Of a DNA stretch of 64,000 bases, positions 43,799 to 55,355 are shown in pieces. This stretch comes from Planctomycetota bacterium (GTDB taxonomy: Bacteria; Planctomycetota; Brocadiia; Brocadiales; Brocadiaceae), in the NCBI GenBank assembly GCA_016873165.1, contig VGXV01000009.1:30325-94324 (forward strand), in the 5' to 3' direction. The translations under genes were made by a program, and so were the position numbers. Each line of letters begins with the position of its first letter. Position 1 is the stretch's first letter. The notes under the pieces are model-generated. The model was not told where the DNA came from. It did no database searches and saw only the letters and a list, made by a program, of their open reading frames with translations.

Positions 43799-43869
43799 TA
43801 ACCGAAGCCTTTCAATACAAAATTTAATTTATTTCTTATTTATAATACCACAAACCTAGTATAACCTAA

Positions 43870-44136
43870 CTATTTCTTTTTACCACCGTGAGATCGGAAA
43901 GTCCTGGTAAGAGAAAACTCACCAAGCTTATGTCCTACCATATCATCGGTAACAAAAAGCTTATTAAAAACTTTCCCATTATGAATTAAAAAGGTATGCG
44001 AAACAAATTCAGGTATTATAGTACAACTCCTTGCCCAAGTGCGTAACGGTTCATTTACGCCCGACTCCTTTTGTTTCATAACTTTTTTCAACAACTTCTC
44101 ATCAACATATGGTCCCTTTTTTATTGAGCGACTCAT
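43870..44136 (-). CDS. rpsS: 30S ribosomal protein S19
   Basis: An 88-residue S19: MSRSIKKGPYVDEKLLKKV, then TWARSCTIIPEFV and GHKLGEFSLTRTFRSHG. The 71-bp gap to rplV is slightly longer than its neighbours'. Confidence 0.98.
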   Translation of the reverse strand: MSRSIKKGPYVDEKLLKKVMKQKESGVNEPLRTWARSCTIIPEFVSHTFLIHNGKVFNKLFVTDDMVGHKLGEFSLTRTFRSHGGKKK

Positions 44137-44161
44137 TACATCTCCTAATAGCTTTCAAATT

Positions 44162-45007
44162 TTACAAATTGCCCCTAGCCCCAATTCTTCTTCTCCGAAT
44201 TATAAATTTACTGCTTATTGCCCTCTTCTTCCTTGTTTTTCCCCCTTTAGCCAACAATCCAGTCTTTGAACAAGGATGCCTGCCACCACCGCTTCTCCCC
44301 TCACCACCACCCATCGGGTGCGCTACGGGATTTTTTGCCACACCCCTTACATGAGGTCTTCTCCCCTTCCATCTGTTTCTTCCCGCTTTACCCAGACGTA
44401 TATTATTATGATCGGTATTCCCAAGCTGCCCTATCGTAGCCCTACAGCCTCCGTATACCTTTCTAACCTCACCAGATGGCAGGATTATATGGGCATAGCC
44501 TCCCTCTTTTGCCAACAACTTCGCGACACTACCAGCAGACCTGACAATCTTTCCGCCCTGACCTACTTTTAATTCAATGTTGTGAATTTCTAACCCCAAA
44601 GGTATATTATTCAGGGGCATTGCATTACCGATATCCGGATCAACCTTTTCGCCTGATTTAACAAACTGCCCAACTTTTAAATTCTCAGGAGCTAAAATAT
44701 ATCTTTTCTCGCCATCAGCATAATGGAGCAAAGCAATCCTCGCTGATCTGTTTGGATCATACTCTATGCTTGCAACCTTCGCCGGAATATCATCCTTTCT
44801 TCTTTGAAAATCAATCATCCTATACTGCTTCTTACTGCCGCCACCAACATTTCCCGCAGTAATTTTACCTTCAGAATTCCTTCCCCCTGTTTTTCTTAAC
44901 GGCTCAATTAGTGATCTTTCCGGCTTTGTCTTCGTTATTTCAGAAAAATCTGAAACACTCGCAAATCTTCTTCCAGGCGTTACAGGTTTGTAATAAATTA
45001 TGCCCAT
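44162..45007 (-). CDS. rplB: 50S ribosomal protein L2
   Basis: A 281-residue core peptidyl-transferase-centre protein. Conserved [19 protein letters not shown], then [20 protein letters not shown], and the His-containing [20 protein letters not shown]. Confidence 0.98.
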   Translation of the reverse strand: MGIIYYKPVTPGRRFASVSDFSEITKTKPERSLIEPLRKTGGRNSEGKITAGNVGGGSKKQYRMIDFQRRKDDIPAKVASIEYDPNRSARIALLHYADGEKRYILAPENLKVGQFVKSGEKVDPDIGNAMPLNNIPLGLEIHNIELKVGQGGKIVRSAGSVAKLLAKEGGYAHIILPSGEVRKVYGGCRATIGQLGNTDHNNIRLGKAGRNRWKGRRPHVRGVAKNPVAHPMGGGEGRSGGGRHPCSKTGLLAKGGKTRKKRAISSKFIIRRRRIGARGNL

Positions 45008-45039
45008 ATTTGTTATTTTACCCCAATTCTTTATTATCT

Positions 45040-45321
45040 TTAATAGCCGAAATCAATTGCATTACCTTCTTTTAGCGCAACAATGGCTTTCTTCCATTCC
45101 TTTGTTTTGCCCATTATAAATCTAACCCTTCTTTTCTTTCCCTTTTTTACCAGAGTCCGCACACTCTCCACTTTTACGCTAAATATATCTTCGATCGCCT
45201 TTTTAATTTGTATCTTATTCGCCTTTACGTCCACCTCAAAATGATAGGCATTTGTTTTCTCCCCATCCGCAACACTCTTTTCAGTTCTTAACGGCCCCTT
45301 AATAACCTGATATTTATCCAT
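45040..45321 (-). CDS. rplW: 50S ribosomal protein L23
   Basis: A 93-residue L23: [13 protein letters not shown], then [20 protein letters not shown] and [20 protein letters not shown]. The ATG at 45321 is chosen; a TTG at 45330, nearer to the AGGAG, would add three residues. Confidence 0.96.
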   Translation of the reverse strand: MDKYQVIKGPLRTEKSVADGEKTNAYHFEVDVKANKIQIKKAIEDIFSVKVESVRTLVKKGKKRRVRFIMGKTKEWKKAIVALKEGNAIDFGY

Positions 45322-45336
45322 AAAATCCAATAACTC

Positions 45337-45948
45337 CTATCCCAAACTACCCAAAGCCTGTTTGGTTATTAATATTTTTTTCGGTTTCAGAATTTCGTAT
45401 GCGTTTAAATCACCACATTCCATCATTTTTACAGAAGGAATATTCCTTGAAGATTTCAAAAGTGGCTCTGTAACCTTCGATATCACTATCAAACAACTTT
45501 CCCCGAAAATCCCAAGAGATTTTAGTATTAAAACCATTTTTTTTGTTTTCGGCACACTAAAATCCAAATTGTCCACCACTACCACTTCACGGTCTTTAAA
45601 CTTTGAGGCGAGCGCAGAATAAAGCGCCTCCTTCCTAGCCCTTTTTGGAATTGAATACGAATAATCCCTCGGTTTCGGGCCAAAAACTATACCACCGCCC
45701 CTCCAAATAGGAGACCGGTTACTTCCAGCCCTTGCCTTGCCTGTGTGTTTCTGTGCCCATGGTTTTTTACCTCCTCCTGCAACCTCCGCCTTGGTTTTTG
45801 TCGAGGCATTTCCCTGCCTTTTATTTGCTTCATACATCTTCACAGCATCTCTTAACAGTTTACAGCGAACAGGACACTGAATTATACCGTCAGATACCTT
45901 CAGATTTTCAATCTCTTTGCCTTCACTACTATATACAGTTATTTGCAT
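45337..45948 (-). CDS. rplD: 50S ribosomal protein L4
   Basis: A 203-residue L4: RQGNASTKTKAEVAGGGKKP, then WAQKHTGKARAGSNRSPIWR. The ATG at 45948 (MQITVYSSEG) is chosen, as a longer frame reaches into rplC. In some bacteria L4 autoregulates the S10 operon; no leader structure is evident. Confidence 0.97.
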   Translation of the reverse strand: MQITVYSSEGKEIENLKVSDGIIQCPVRCKLLRDAVKMYEANKRQGNASTKTKAEVAGGGKKPWAQKHTGKARAGSNRSPIWRGGGIVFGPKPRDYSYSIPKRARKEALYSALASKFKDREVVVVDNLDFSVPKTKKMVLILKSLGIFGESCLIVISKVTEPLLKSSRNIPSVKMMECGDLNAYEILKPKKILITKQALGSLG

Positions 45949-45964
45949 ATTTTTTACCCAAAAA

Positions 45965-46588
45965 TTATACAACTTTTTTGATTAACAGGCAACTTCCCTT
46001 ATGACCAGGAACAGCACCCTTAACAAAAAGTATATTTTTATTCTTATCAATTTTAACTATCTCAAGATTCTTTACCGTTACACGATCGCCACCCAACCTC
46101 CCAGGCATCCTCTTCCCTCGAATTACCCTCCCCGGATCAGTATTTGAACCGATAGATCCCACAGAACGATGCCTCGTAGAACCATGAGTTTGCAATCCTC
46201 CCTTCATGCCCCACCTTTTCATGACACCAGCAAAACCTTTTCCTTTAGATATGCCAGCAATATCAACTTTCTTGACATCATCAAACATACTTAGCGTTAC
46301 CGTTTGTCCAAGATTAATTTCAGCATTTTCATCAGGTTTCACCTCCCTGACAAATCTGCACGGAAGCAATGACGCTTTCTCAGCATGACCGACCTCTGGC
46401 TTCGTGGCTCTTTTCTTTTTCTTATCCCCATATCCGAGCTGAATCGCAGAATATCCATCGTTCTCAGATGTTTTTATCTGCAAAACACTGCAGGGACCAG
46501 CTTTTATCAAAGTAACCGGAACAACTACACCATCATCCGTGTATATCTGGGTCATGCCCATTTTCTCACCCAGCAAACTTTTCAACAT
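45965..46588 (-). CDS. rplC: 50S ribosomal protein L3
   Basis: A 207-residue L3: LLGEKMGMTQIYTDDGVVVP, then KGFAGVMKRWGMKGGLQTHG and GSIGSNTDPGRVIRGKRMPG. The Gln in GLQTHG is the residue methylated by PrmB in other bacteria. Confidence 0.98.
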   Translation of the reverse strand: MLKSLLGEKMGMTQIYTDDGVVVPVTLIKAGPCSVLQIKTSENDGYSAIQLGYGDKKKKRATKPEVGHAEKASLLPCRFVREVKPDENAEINLGQTVTLSMFDDVKKVDIAGISKGKGFAGVMKRWGMKGGLQTHGSTRHRSVGSIGSNTDPGRVIRGKRMPGRLGGDRVTVKNLEIVKIDKNKNILFVKGAVPGHKGSCLLIKKVV

Positions 46589-46621
46589 ATGTATTAACCC
46601 TATACTGATAAATTTTTCTAA

Positions 46622-46930
46622 TTATGCCTTTATTTTAATTTCTATACCCGCCGGCATGTTAATACGATTCAGCGCATCCATTGTCTTCGCCGTAGGTTCC
46701 AATATATCAATCAGTCTTTTGTGAGTTCTTACTTCGAATTGCTCTCTCGACTTTTTATCGATATGCGGAGATCTCAATACAGTATATCTCTCAATCCGAG
46801 TAGGTAACGGAATAGGACCAAAAACCTTCGCACCTGTACGCTTCGCCGTTTCAACAATTTCTAAAGCTGATTGGTCTAGTATTCTATGATCGTATGCTTC
46901 CATCCGTATTCTAATTTTCTGATCTAACAC
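46622..46930 (-). CDS. rpsJ: 30S ribosomal protein S10
   Basis: A 102-residue S10 (NusE): [20 protein letters not shown] and [20 protein letters not shown]. The GTG at 46930 is preferred: GGAG lies 8 nt upstream and the product has the exact family length; the frame stays open to 46999 without homology. It takes part both in the 30S subunit and in NusB-dependent antitermination. Confidence 0.95.
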   Translation of the reverse strand: MLDQKIRIRMEAYDHRILDQSALEIVETAKRTGAKVFGPIPLPTRIERYTVLRSPHIDKKSREQFEVRTHKRLIDILEPTAKTMDALNRINMPAGIEIKIKA

Positions 46931-47023
46931 TTCTATACTCCAAAAAAGCCCTAAACCACCAAAAAAATTCAAGTCTTTGAGATTACCACATATTTGCAAA
47001 AAATCAATCCAAAAATCGCTTAT

Positions 47024-48226
47024 TTAAGCAACAATTTTTGTAACAACACCAGCACCCACCGTTTTTCCGCCTTCCCTAATCGCAAATCGCAACCCCTCAT
47101 CCATCGCTATCGGCGTCACCAGATCCACATTGATCTTCACATTATCTCCAGGCATCACCATCTCCGCCCCTCCCGTCAACGACACAACTCCCGTCACATC
47201 CGTCGTCCTGAAATAAAACTGCGGCCGGTACCCATTAAAAAACGGCGTATGTCTTCCCCCTTCTTCCTTCGTCAATATATACACCTCCGCCTCATACTTC
47301 GTATGCGGCGTTATGCTCCCAGGCTTTGCCAACACCTGACCACGCTCCAAATCATCCTTCTCTATTCCCCTCAGCAACACTCCAAGGTTATCACCAGCCT
47401 GACCCTCCTCCAGCGTCTTATTAAACATCTCCACACCGGTAACAACCGACTTCTTTATCTCCTTGCTAATCCCAACAACATCCACCTCGTCCCCAACCTT
47501 CACCTTCCCCTTCTCTACCCTGCCCGTTCCTACCGTCCCTCGACCCTTTATACTAAACACATCTTCCACCGACATCAAAAACGGCTTGTCTATCTCTCTT
47601 ACAGGATCAGGTATATACGTATCCACTGCATCCATCAACTTCAATATCGGCCCGCAACTGGCACACTCCGCACCTCCACACCCACACTCTGCCGCTTTCA
47701 ACGCAGAACCTCTCACCACCGGTATCTCATTGCCAGGAAACTCATACTTGCTCAGCAGCTCCCTTATCTCCATCTCCACAAGCTCCAGCAACTCAGGATC
47801 CTCCAACATGTCCACCTTATTCAAAAACACCACTATCCTCGGAACTCCTACCTGCCTCGACAACAATATATGCTCACGGGTCTGCGGCATCGGACCATCC
47901 GGCGCGCTTACCACCAATATCGCCCCATCCATCTGCGCCGCCCCCGTTATCATGTTCTTCACATAATCCGCATGACCAGGACAATCCACATGCGCATAAT
48001 GCCTCTTTTTCGTCTCATACTCCACATGCGATATCGCTATCGTTATACCCCTCTCCCTCTCCTCCGGCGCCTTGTCTATGGTATCAAACGGCCTGTCCTT
48101 CGCCAACCCATGCTTCGACAATACACGCGTTATTACCGACGTTAACGTCGTCTTCCCATGATCTACATGCCCTATCGTCCCTATGTTTAAATGCGGCTTC
48201 GTTCGCTGAAATACTTCTTTAGCCAT
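47024..48226 (-). CDS. tuf: Elongation factor Tu, copy 1
   Basis: A 400-residue GTPase that brings aminoacyl-tRNA to the ribosome. G1 is GHVDHGKTT, the switch I region contains ERERGITI, G3 is DCPGHADYV and G4 is NKVD. A Cys-rich insert, C181-G-C183 and C188-A-S-C191, sits just before [15 protein letters not shown] lies before the ATG. It is apparently identical in DNA to the copy at 62797-63999. Codon use is strongly G-ending (GCG, GGG, ACG, CCG, GTG, also ATA), unlike fusA and the ribosomal genes around it. Confidence 0.98.
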   Translation of the reverse strand: MAKEVFQRTKPHLNIGTIGHVDHGKTTLTSVITRVLSKHGLAKDRPFDTIDKAPEERERGITIAISHVEYETKKRHYAHVDCPGHADYVKNMITGAAQMDGAILVVSAPDGPMPQTREHILLSRQVGVPRIVVFLNKVDMLEDPELLELVEMEIRELLSKYEFPGNEIPVVRGSALKAAECGCGGAECASCGPILKLMDAVDTYIPDPVREIDKPFLMSVEDVFSIKGRGTVGTGRVEKGKVKVGDEVDVVGISKEIKKSVVTGVEMFNKTLEEGQAGDNLGVLLRGIEKDDLERGQVLAKPGSITPHTKYEAEVYILTKEEGGRHTPFFNGYRPQFYFRTTDVTGVVSLTGGAEMVMPGDNVKINVDLVTPIAMDEGLRFAIREGGKTVGAGVVTKIVA

Positions 48227-48259
48227 TGATTTAAACCTCCCATATTTTATTTATAATAA

Positions 48260-50323
48260 TTACCCGACACTGCCAGCTGTTTTTGCAGGCGCTGGCCTAT
48301 ATTCCAAAGGTTCCATGGTATATGTCCCTCTTCCCTGGGTAATAGACCGCAAAGTTGTTGCGTAACCAAACATCTCTGCAAGGGGAACTTCACCTTTTAT
48401 AATCCTAACATTTCCCTTAGTTCCCATTTCGATGATATTTGCCCTCCGGCTATGAATTTCACTGATTACATCACCCATATATTGTTCAGGAACAGTAATT
48501 TCGATAGACATTATCGGCTCCAGCAATATCGAATTTGCCATTTCCACACCTTTCCTTAATGCAATACACGCCGCAGTATAAAACGCCAAATCGGAAGAAT
48601 CTACCGGATGTGTGGAACCATCTATCAATGTCACTTTGATATTAATCAACGGTGGCCCCCCGGCAACACCAGATGCGCTGGTATCCAGAATACCTTTTTC
48701 CACAGATCTTACAAATTGTCTTGGGATTTTACCACCAACTATTGCATCTACAAAGGTAACCGGATCTTCACCCTCAGCATAAGCATAAGGTTCCAAAGTA
48801 ATCCATACATGACCATACTGTCCATGTCCGCCTGTTTGCTGGACAAACTTGCCCTCAACCTCAACTTTTTTCCTTATTGTTTCCCGATACGATACTTTTG
48901 GAGCACCTACGTTTGCATCCACATTATATTCACTCAACATTCTGTTTTTAATTACTTCCAGATGCAATTCTCCCATTCCGGAAATAATCATTTGGCCAGT
49001 TTCCTTGTCCATGTGCGTTCTGAAAGTAGGATCTTCTTTTGCCATCTTTGCCAGAACCATCCCGAGTTTTTCTTTTTCTTTATCAGACTTCGGTTCAATT
49101 GCCATAGAGATAACCGTCTCTGGAAACTCCATCTTTTCTAATATTATTGGGTTATCCAAATCGCATAGCGTATCACCCGTTACTGTATCTTTAAGACCAA
49201 CCACCGCACATATTTCACCGGCACTTATATCATTAACCTGCTCTCTATTTGCCGCATGCATTTTATATATACGGCTTACTAACTCTTTCTTATCTTTCCC
49301 GGAATTTAATACCCTTGACCCGGAAGTTAATCTCCCGGAATATACGCGTATAAAGGTCAAATCACCATGCTTATCAGAAGTAATTTTGAAAGCAAGCGCA
49401 CTAAATGGTTCTTCTACGAGAGGTTTTCTTACAATTTCACCGTTCGTTTTAGGATTAGTTCCAACAATAGCTTCTTTATCTAACGGAGAAGGCAAGTAAT
49501 CACATACAGCGTCAAGCAACAACTGTACACCCTTTTTCTTAAATGCCGAACCACATAAAACAGGAACAAAATTTAACTTGATCGTTCCCTCCCGAATAGC
49601 CCTCTTTATTTCTTCTGTTGTAATTTCTTTTCCTTCCAGGAACTTTTCCGTTAACCAATCGATGTGTTCTGCCAATATCTCTACCATCTTTTCCCGTTGT
49701 TTTGTCGCTTCCTTCATGTATTCTGCAGGAATATCTTCGTCAGAAAAATTTTTCCCCGTAGTATCTTCTTCATCCTGGTATATCCTAGCTTTCATCCGAA
49801 CAAGATCGATTACCCCCTTAAAATCTTGCTCGTTTCCTATCGGCATTTGTATAGGAACTGCCGCGATACCGAGCCTTTCGTTAATTTCACCGACAACCTT
49901 GTAATAATCAGCCCCAACACGGTCCATTTTGTTTACAAAACAAATTCTTGGAACTCTATATCTGTCTGCCTGCCGCCATACTGTTTCCGACTGCGCTTCT
50001 ACACCTCCAACACCACAAAATACACATACTGCACCATCCAAAACCCTAAGCGATCTTTCCACTTCAACGGTAAAATCCACGTGTCCTGGAGTATCGATCA
50101 AGTTAATTTGATAATCATTCCAGCTACATGTAGTAGCAGCGGCAGTGATGGTAATACCTCTCTTTTGTTCCTCTTCCATCCAATCCATTACTGCTGTTCC
50201 TTCATGAACCTCCCCCATCTTATAGGATTTACCCGTATAATACAGAATGCGCTCAGAAGTTGTCGTTTTCCCCGCATCAATATGCGCCGCGATCCCTATG
50301 TTTCTCATTTTTTCGAACTTCAT
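48260..50323 (-). CDS. fusA: Elongation factor G
   Basis: A 687-residue translocase GTPase: [32 protein letters not shown], and domain IV [18 protein letters not shown] residues ([12 protein letters not shown]). It stands in the str-operon order rpsL-rpsG-fusA-tuf. Confidence 0.98.
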   Translation of the reverse strand: MKFEKMRNIGIAAHIDAGKTTTSERILYYTGKSYKMGEVHEGTAVMDWMEEEQKRGITITAAATTCSWNDYQINLIDTPGHVDFTVEVERSLRVLDGAVCVFCGVGGVEAQSETVWRQADRYRVPRICFVNKMDRVGADYYKVVGEINERLGIAAVPIQMPIGNEQDFKGVIDLVRMKARIYQDEEDTTGKNFSDEDIPAEYMKEATKQREKMVEILAEHIDWLTEKFLEGKEITTEEIKRAIREGTIKLNFVPVLCGSAFKKKGVQLLLDAVCDYLPSPLDKEAIVGTNPKTNGEIVRKPLVEEPFSALAFKITSDKHGDLTFIRVYSGRLTSGSRVLNSGKDKKELVSRIYKMHAANREQVNDISAGEICAVVGLKDTVTGDTLCDLDNPIILEKMEFPETVISMAIEPKSDKEKEKLGMVLAKMAKEDPTFRTHMDKETGQMIISGMGELHLEVIKNRMLSEYNVDANVGAPKVSYRETIRKKVEVEGKFVQQTGGHGQYGHVWITLEPYAYAEGEDPVTFVDAIVGGKIPRQFVRSVEKGILDTSASGVAGGPPLINIKVTLIDGSTHPVDSSDLAFYTAACIALRKGVEMANSILLEPIMSIEITVPEQYMGDVISEIHSRRANIIEMGTKGNVRIIKGEVPLAEMFGYATTLRSITQGRGTYTMEPLEYRPAPAKTAGSVG

Positions 50324-50342
50324 TTTTTCAACCTGCCCTCAA

Positions 50343-50825
50343 TTAAAACTTTGACCATGCAAAATGTGCAAACGCCTTATTTGCTTCTGCCATTTTATGA
50401 GTATTTTCTCTTTTTGTTATAGATATACCCTGCTTTTTATAAGCATCCATTAACTCATCTGCCAAGCGCTGGAACATAGGGCGGCCTTTTTTGCTCTTAG
50501 CAGCTTCTATTATCCACCGTATCGTTAAGGCTACCTGTCTTTGCCTTGGCACTTCAACCGGCACCTGATACGTTGCACCTCCAACGCGTTTTGACCGAAC
50601 TTCTACCAAGGGTTTGACGTTATTTATTGCGGTTTCAAAAAGTTCTATAGGAGTTATATCGGATACCTTTTTCTCTATGATATTCATAGCACTATAAAAT
50701 ATTTCCTCTGCCGTACTCTTCTTTCCACTTTTCATAAGACAGTTAACAAACTTTGATACCAATTTACTTTTGTATTTTACGTCTGGCTGCAAAAATATTT
50801 CAGTGCTTCTGTATGCAAGTGCCAT
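50343..50825 (-). CDS. rpsG: 30S ribosomal protein S7
   Basis: A 160-residue S7: DVKYKSKLVSKFVNCLMKSG, then VEVRSKRVGGATYQVPVEV and the C-terminal NKAFAHFAW. It is an assembly initiator of the 30S head. Confidence 0.98.
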   Translation of the reverse strand: MALAYRSTEIFLQPDVKYKSKLVSKFVNCLMKSGKKSTAEEIFYSAMNIIEKKVSDITPIELFETAINNVKPLVEVRSKRVGGATYQVPVEVPRQRQVALTIRWIIEAAKSKKGRPMFQRLADELMDAYKKQGISITKRENTHKMAEANKAFAHFAWSKF

Positions 50826-50849
50826 ATATTTAATTCTCCAAATTAAAAA

Positions 50850-51221
50850 CTATTTAGGTGTTTTGGCGCCATACTTGGAACGGGACCTCTTCCTTGCATT
50901 TACACCTGCACAATCCAATGTGCCACGTACTATATGATATTTAATACCAGGAAGATCTCTGACTCTTCCTCCCCTAACCAATACGATTGAGTGCTCCTGG
51001 AGGTTATGGCCTTCTCCGGGAATATAAGCAGTTATTTCCCTTCCATTCGAGAGCCGCACCCTGGAAACTTTCCTCAAGGCCGAATTGGGCTTCTTAGGAG
51101 TCCTCGTCATAACCTGAAGGCAAACACCCTTTTTTTGAGAACATTTTTCCAAATCAGGGCTTTTAGATTTATTTATCGCTTTCCTTCGACCTTTTCTTAT
51201 CAGTTGATTTATTGTAGGCAT
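50850..51221 (-). CDS. rpsL: 30S ribosomal protein S12
   Basis: A 123-residue decoding-centre protein: [20 protein letters not shown] and [17 protein letters not shown]. The Lys and Asp positions that matter for streptomycin response (KKPNSA, GVRDLPG-like) are wild type. Confidence 0.98.
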   Translation of the reverse strand: MPTINQLIRKGRRKAINKSKSPDLEKCSQKKGVCLQVMTRTPKKPNSALRKVSRVRLSNGREITAYIPGEGHNLQEHSIVLVRGGRVRDLPGIKYHIVRGTLDCAGVNARKRSRSKYGAKTPK

Positions 51222-51236
51222 ACCTTCCCCTGCTCT

Positions 51237-54200
51237 TTATAATGTTGATTCAGATAATTCTTCTTGTTGTTTGTTTATTTCCTTAACAGCAACCTCACTT
51301 GTTGGCATTGCTGAAAGGGTATTATACGATTTATATCCGGTTCCGGCAGGCACCAAATGTCCAAGAATTACATTTTCCTTCAGACCTACCAGATTATCCA
51401 CTTTTCCTTCAAGAGCCGCTCTTGTTAAAACTTTTGTTGTTTCCTGGAAAGAAGCAGCAGATATAAAACTATCTGCCTGTAAGGAGGCCCTCGTAATACC
51501 TAATAGTAAAGGTTTTGCTGTTGACGGTTTTCCGCCCATCTCTTTTATTTTTTTATTTTCTTCTCTGAATCTAAATTTATCAACGATTTGACCAGGCAGA
51601 AAATTAGTATCACCAGCATCCTCTATTTTCACTTTTCTAAGCATTTGGCTGATTATAATCTCAATATGCTTATCATCGATCGGCACATTTTGAGAACGAT
51701 AAACATTTTGTACTTCTTTTAGCATGTACGTTTGTAATTCTTCCTCGCCACATATCCTCAAAATATCCTGCAGAATCAATGGCCCCTCTACGAGAGGGCT
51801 TCCCGCTTTAACATGGTCTCCCCTATGTACCTTCAGATGTTTCCCTCTCGGGACAAGGTGCTCAATCTCCATGCCACCTTCGCCTTTAACTACAATTGTA
51901 CGCTTACCACGCCGTTTTTCCCCTAGCTCTACTACCCCTTCTATTTCACTCATCACAGCAGGATCTTTTGGTTTTCGCGCCTCACAAATTTCAGCAACAC
52001 GCGGCAATCCGCCTGTGATATCCTCTGTCCTGGAAATCTCTCGTGGTGTTTTTGCAAGCAATGTACCTGGCGTAACCTTCTCACCATCTTCAACCTCCAA
52101 GTGTGCTTTTTCCGGTATTGGGTATAATCCTAAAATTTTGCCCGTCTCATCCTCAATAATGATTTGCGGATGCAAATCACCTTTATGTTCCATAATTACT
52201 TTACGCCTGAATCCTGTAGATGCATCGGATTCTTCTCTGACAGTTTTGCCTATCTCTATATCCTCAAAACGAATACTCCCTGCCATTTCTGCCAAGATAG
52301 GCACCATATGAGGATCCCAACGGGTCAAAGCCTGACGAACAACAACATTATCGTCTTCTTTCACCAACACTTCTGCGCCAAGCACTACAGAGTGCTTTTC
52401 AATTTGCCTTCCTTTTGCATCTATAATTAATATTTCCCCATTAGCATTGATAGCAACATTTTTATTCTGAGGATCTTTTACAACATTCAAATTATTATAC
52501 TTAATTTTCCCCGCACGTTTTGCTTTTGCCTCAGACTCCTCTACGGAGCGCGTCGCCGTACCGCCTATATGGAAAGTTTTCATAGTCAGCTGAGTACCTG
52601 GCTCGCCAATTGATTGAGCCGCAATTATCCCTACAGCCATACCTTCCTCTACAAGTTCGCCTCTCGATAAATCCATCCCGTAACATTTTGAACAAAGTCC
52701 TAAAGACATTTCACATGTTAACGGAGACCTTACTCTTATTTTCTCATATCCCAAGGCTTCAATTTTCTTTGCTTTTTCTTCCGTAATCAATTCGTTCTCT
52801 CTGACAATTACTTCATCTTTTACCAAATCTACAATGTTATTCCTTGCAACTCTCCCTGTAATTGCCTTGCTGAGAGGCACTTCTATTTTTTCTCCCCTGT
52901 AAACTACACTTTTGGTAATGCCATTCTTGGTACCACAATCCAAAGATGTTATCACTACATTTTGCGCAACATCTGCTAACTTTCTCGTCAGATAACCAGA
53001 ATCTGCAGTTTTTAACGCTGTATCTGCCAATCCTTTTCTGGCGCCATGCGTAGAACTAAAATACTCCAACACCCCTAATCCTTCCCGAAAATTGGCCTTT
53101 ATCGGAGTTTCTATAATTTTCCCCGAAGGTTTTGCCATCAAACCCCTCATGCCGGCAAGCTGCCTTAACTGCTGTGAACTGCCCCTTGCGCCAGACGCAG
53201 ACATTATATAAACAGGATTTAAATAAGCTTTCCCGCCCCTTGTATCATTTTTGAGCACACTCATCATCTCTTCGGCTATTCGTTCACCAGCAAATGTCCA
53301 AGCATCTATAATCTGATTATATCGCTCTCCTTCGGTAATAATGCCTTTTCGGTACAACTTCTGTATCTTTTCAATTTCCTCTTGAGTTTTATCGATTATT
53401 TCCTTCTTTTTTTCAGGCATCCTGACATCACTTATTGAAAAAGAAAGCCCAGCCTTAGTACATTCTTTAAATCCGATCTCTTTAATATCATCCAACAGAG
53501 TGATGGTTTTCTCTCTTCCGAGTAATTTATAGCAATCCTGAATTATCCTGCTTATACCTTTTTGATCCAGCGGATAATTGTAGAAAGGCATACCTTCCGG
53601 CAATATATTATTAAAGACAACACGTCCGACAGTTGTCTTGCACAACCCGCGTATCAATTCTTCCTTTCCGAGACGATCGTTAACAATACCAGCATGTTTC
53701 AACTTAATCTCAATTTTATCATGCAAATGTATTTTATTAACCGACAACGCATATATAACCTCTCCATTGCCACTGAATCTCTTTAGTTTTTGGTCCGTTT
53801 CATCCTGTGTACTCGCAGTTAGATAATAACATCCCAAAACAATATCTTGTGATGGCACAATAATAGGCTCACCTGAAGCAGGAGAAAATATATTGTTCGT
53901 CGATAACATAAGGGTGATTGCCTCCGACTGTGCCTCTATAGATAACGGCAGGTGGACTGCCATTTGATCCCCATCGAAATCGGCATTAAAACCACGGCAA
54001 ACCAGCGGATGAAGTTTTATTGCATTGCCTTCTACAAGTATTGGCTCAAATGCCTGTATACCCATTCTATGAAGCGTGGGAGCTCTATTAAGCAACACAG
54101 GTCTTCTCTTCACTACTTCTTCAAGGATATCCCATACCTCTTTATCTTTCCTGCTCAGCATTTTTTTGGCACTTTTTATCGTATCTGCATACCCAAACTC

Positions 54201-55346
54201 TCTTAGCCTTCTTATTATAAACGGTTGAAATAACTCTAAAGCTATTTTTTTTGGCAACCCACACTGATGTAATTTCAATTCAGGCCCTACGACAATCACA
54301 GAACGCGCGGAGTAATCAACTCTTTTACCAAGCAAATTCTCTCTAAACCGACCTTGTTTTCCCTTTATCATATCAGTTAAAGACTTTAACGGCCTATTGT
54401 TACTTCCAAGCACAGGCCGCTTTCCCCTCGTATTATCGAACAGAGCGTCAACTGCCTGCTGAAGCATTCTTTTTTCATTTCTAATAATTACTTCAGGCGC
54501 ATTTAGATCTATCAACTTCTTGAGCCGGTTATTTCTGTTAATAATCCTTCTATATAAATCATTCAGATCTGATGAAGCAAAGTTTCCGCTTTCCAACAAC
54601 ACCAATGGCCGTAGATCCGGAGGAATGACAGGAATGACACTTAGAACCATCCATTCCGGTTTATTATCCGAATCCCGAAATGCTTCCACAATCTCCAATC
54701 TCTTTATTATTTCTTTAGCACGTTGTTTTGAACGGGTACGGTACAACTCCTCGCGCAATTCTTTTGACAATTCAACCAAATCAAGTTTTTGCAACAGCAT
54801 TCGTATTGCCTCAGCACCCATTGCAGCCACAAAAGATTGCTCGCCAAATTTTTCTCTATTTATTTTATATTCTTCTTCGCTAAGTACCTGATATTCTTTA
54901 AGTGTTGTGCTACCAGGATCTACAACTACATACCCTTGAAAATAAATGATTCTTTCCAGCGATGTGGTTTTCATTCCTAAAAGAGTGCCCAGACGGGACG
55001 GCATTGCCTTAAAAAACCAAATATGAACAATTGGAGCCGCTAAATTTATATGCCCCATTCGTTTTCTTCGCACACGAGAGTGGGTTATCTTAACACCGCA
55101 CCTATCGCAAACAATTCCCTTGTGCTTAATCCCCTTATATTTTCCGCAAAAACATTCCCAATTGCGCTCAGGGCCAAAGATTCTCTCGCAAAACAAGCCG
55201 TCTTTCTCCGCCCTGTAGGTTCGATAATTAATGGTTTCCGGCTTCTTAACCTCTCCATAGGACCACCCGCGTATATCGTCGGGAGATGCTAAAGATATTT
55301 TAACCGAACTGTATTCATTTATTTTGTCGTATACCAACTCTGTCAT
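51237..55346 (-). CDS. rpoC: RNA polymerase beta' subunit
   Basis: A 1369-residue largest catalytic subunit. The N-terminal zinc site is CFCGKY and CDRCG. The catalytic Mg motif is [12 protein letters not shown], the bridge/trigger region includes [20 protein letters not shown], and a second Cys cluster is [10 protein letters not shown]. No large lineage-specific insertion was obvious. AGGA precedes the ATG; 9 bp separate it from rpoB. Confidence 0.98.
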   Translation of the reverse strand: MTELVYDKINEYSSVKISLASPDDIRGWSYGEVKKPETINYRTYRAEKDGLFCERIFGPERNWECFCGKYKGIKHKGIVCDRCGVKITHSRVRRKRMGHINLAAPIVHIWFFKAMPSRLGTLLGMKTTSLERIIYFQGYVVVDPGSTTLKEYQVLSEEEYKINREKFGEQSFVAAMGAEAIRMLLQKLDLVELSKELREELYRTRSKQRAKEIIKRLEIVEAFRDSDNKPEWMVLSVIPVIPPDLRPLVLLESGNFASSDLNDLYRRIINRNNRLKKLIDLNAPEVIIRNEKRMLQQAVDALFDNTRGKRPVLGSNNRPLKSLTDMIKGKQGRFRENLLGKRVDYSARSVIVVGPELKLHQCGLPKKIALELFQPFIIRRLREFGYADTIKSAKKMLSRKDKEVWDILEEVVKRRPVLLNRAPTLHRMGIQAFEPILVEGNAIKLHPLVCRGFNADFDGDQMAVHLPLSIEAQSEAITLMLSTNNIFSPASGEPIIVPSQDIVLGCYYLTASTQDETDQKLKRFSGNGEVIYALSVNKIHLHDKIEIKLKHAGIVNDRLGKEELIRGLCKTTVGRVVFNNILPEGMPFYNYPLDQKGISRIIQDCYKLLGREKTITLLDDIKEIGFKECTKAGLSFSISDVRMPEKKKEIIDKTQEEIEKIQKLYRKGIITEGERYNQIIDAWTFAGERIAEEMMSVLKNDTRGGKAYLNPVYIMSASGARGSSQQLRQLAGMRGLMAKPSGKIIETPIKANFREGLGVLEYFSSTHGARKGLADTALKTADSGYLTRKLADVAQNVVITSLDCGTKNGITKSVVYRGEKIEVPLSKAITGRVARNNIVDLVKDEVIVRENELITEEKAKKIEALGYEKIRVRSPLTCEMSLGLCSKCYGMDLSRGELVEEGMAVGIIAAQSIGEPGTQLTMKTFHIGGTATRSVEESEAKAKRAGKIKYNNLNVVKDPQNKNVAINANGEILIIDAKGRQIEKHSVVLGAEVLVKEDDNVVVRQALTRWDPHMVPILAEMAGSIRFEDIEIGKTVREESDASTGFRRKVIMEHKGDLHPQIIIEDETGKILGLYPIPEKAHLEVEDGEKVTPGTLLAKTPREISRTEDITGGLPRVAEICEARKPKDPAVMSEIEGVVELGEKRRGKRTIVVKGEGGMEIEHLVPRGKHLKVHRGDHVKAGSPLVEGPLILQDILRICGEEELQTYMLKEVQNVYRSQNVPIDDKHIEIIISQMLRKVKIEDAGDTNFLPGQIVDKFRFREENKKIKEMGGKPSTAKPLLLGITRASLQADSFISAASFQETTKVLTRAALEGKVDNLVGLKENVILGHLVPAGTGYKSYNTLSAMPTSEVAVKEINKQQEELSESTL

Positions 55347-55355
55347 AATAAAATC

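Noticed and set aside
46994..48145. Long + strand open frame (383 codons) opposite tuf, repeated opposite the second tuf at 62731-63918
   Set aside because: It is an antisense shadow produced by the G-ending codons of tuf; the translation is His/Arg/Leu-rich with no family features.
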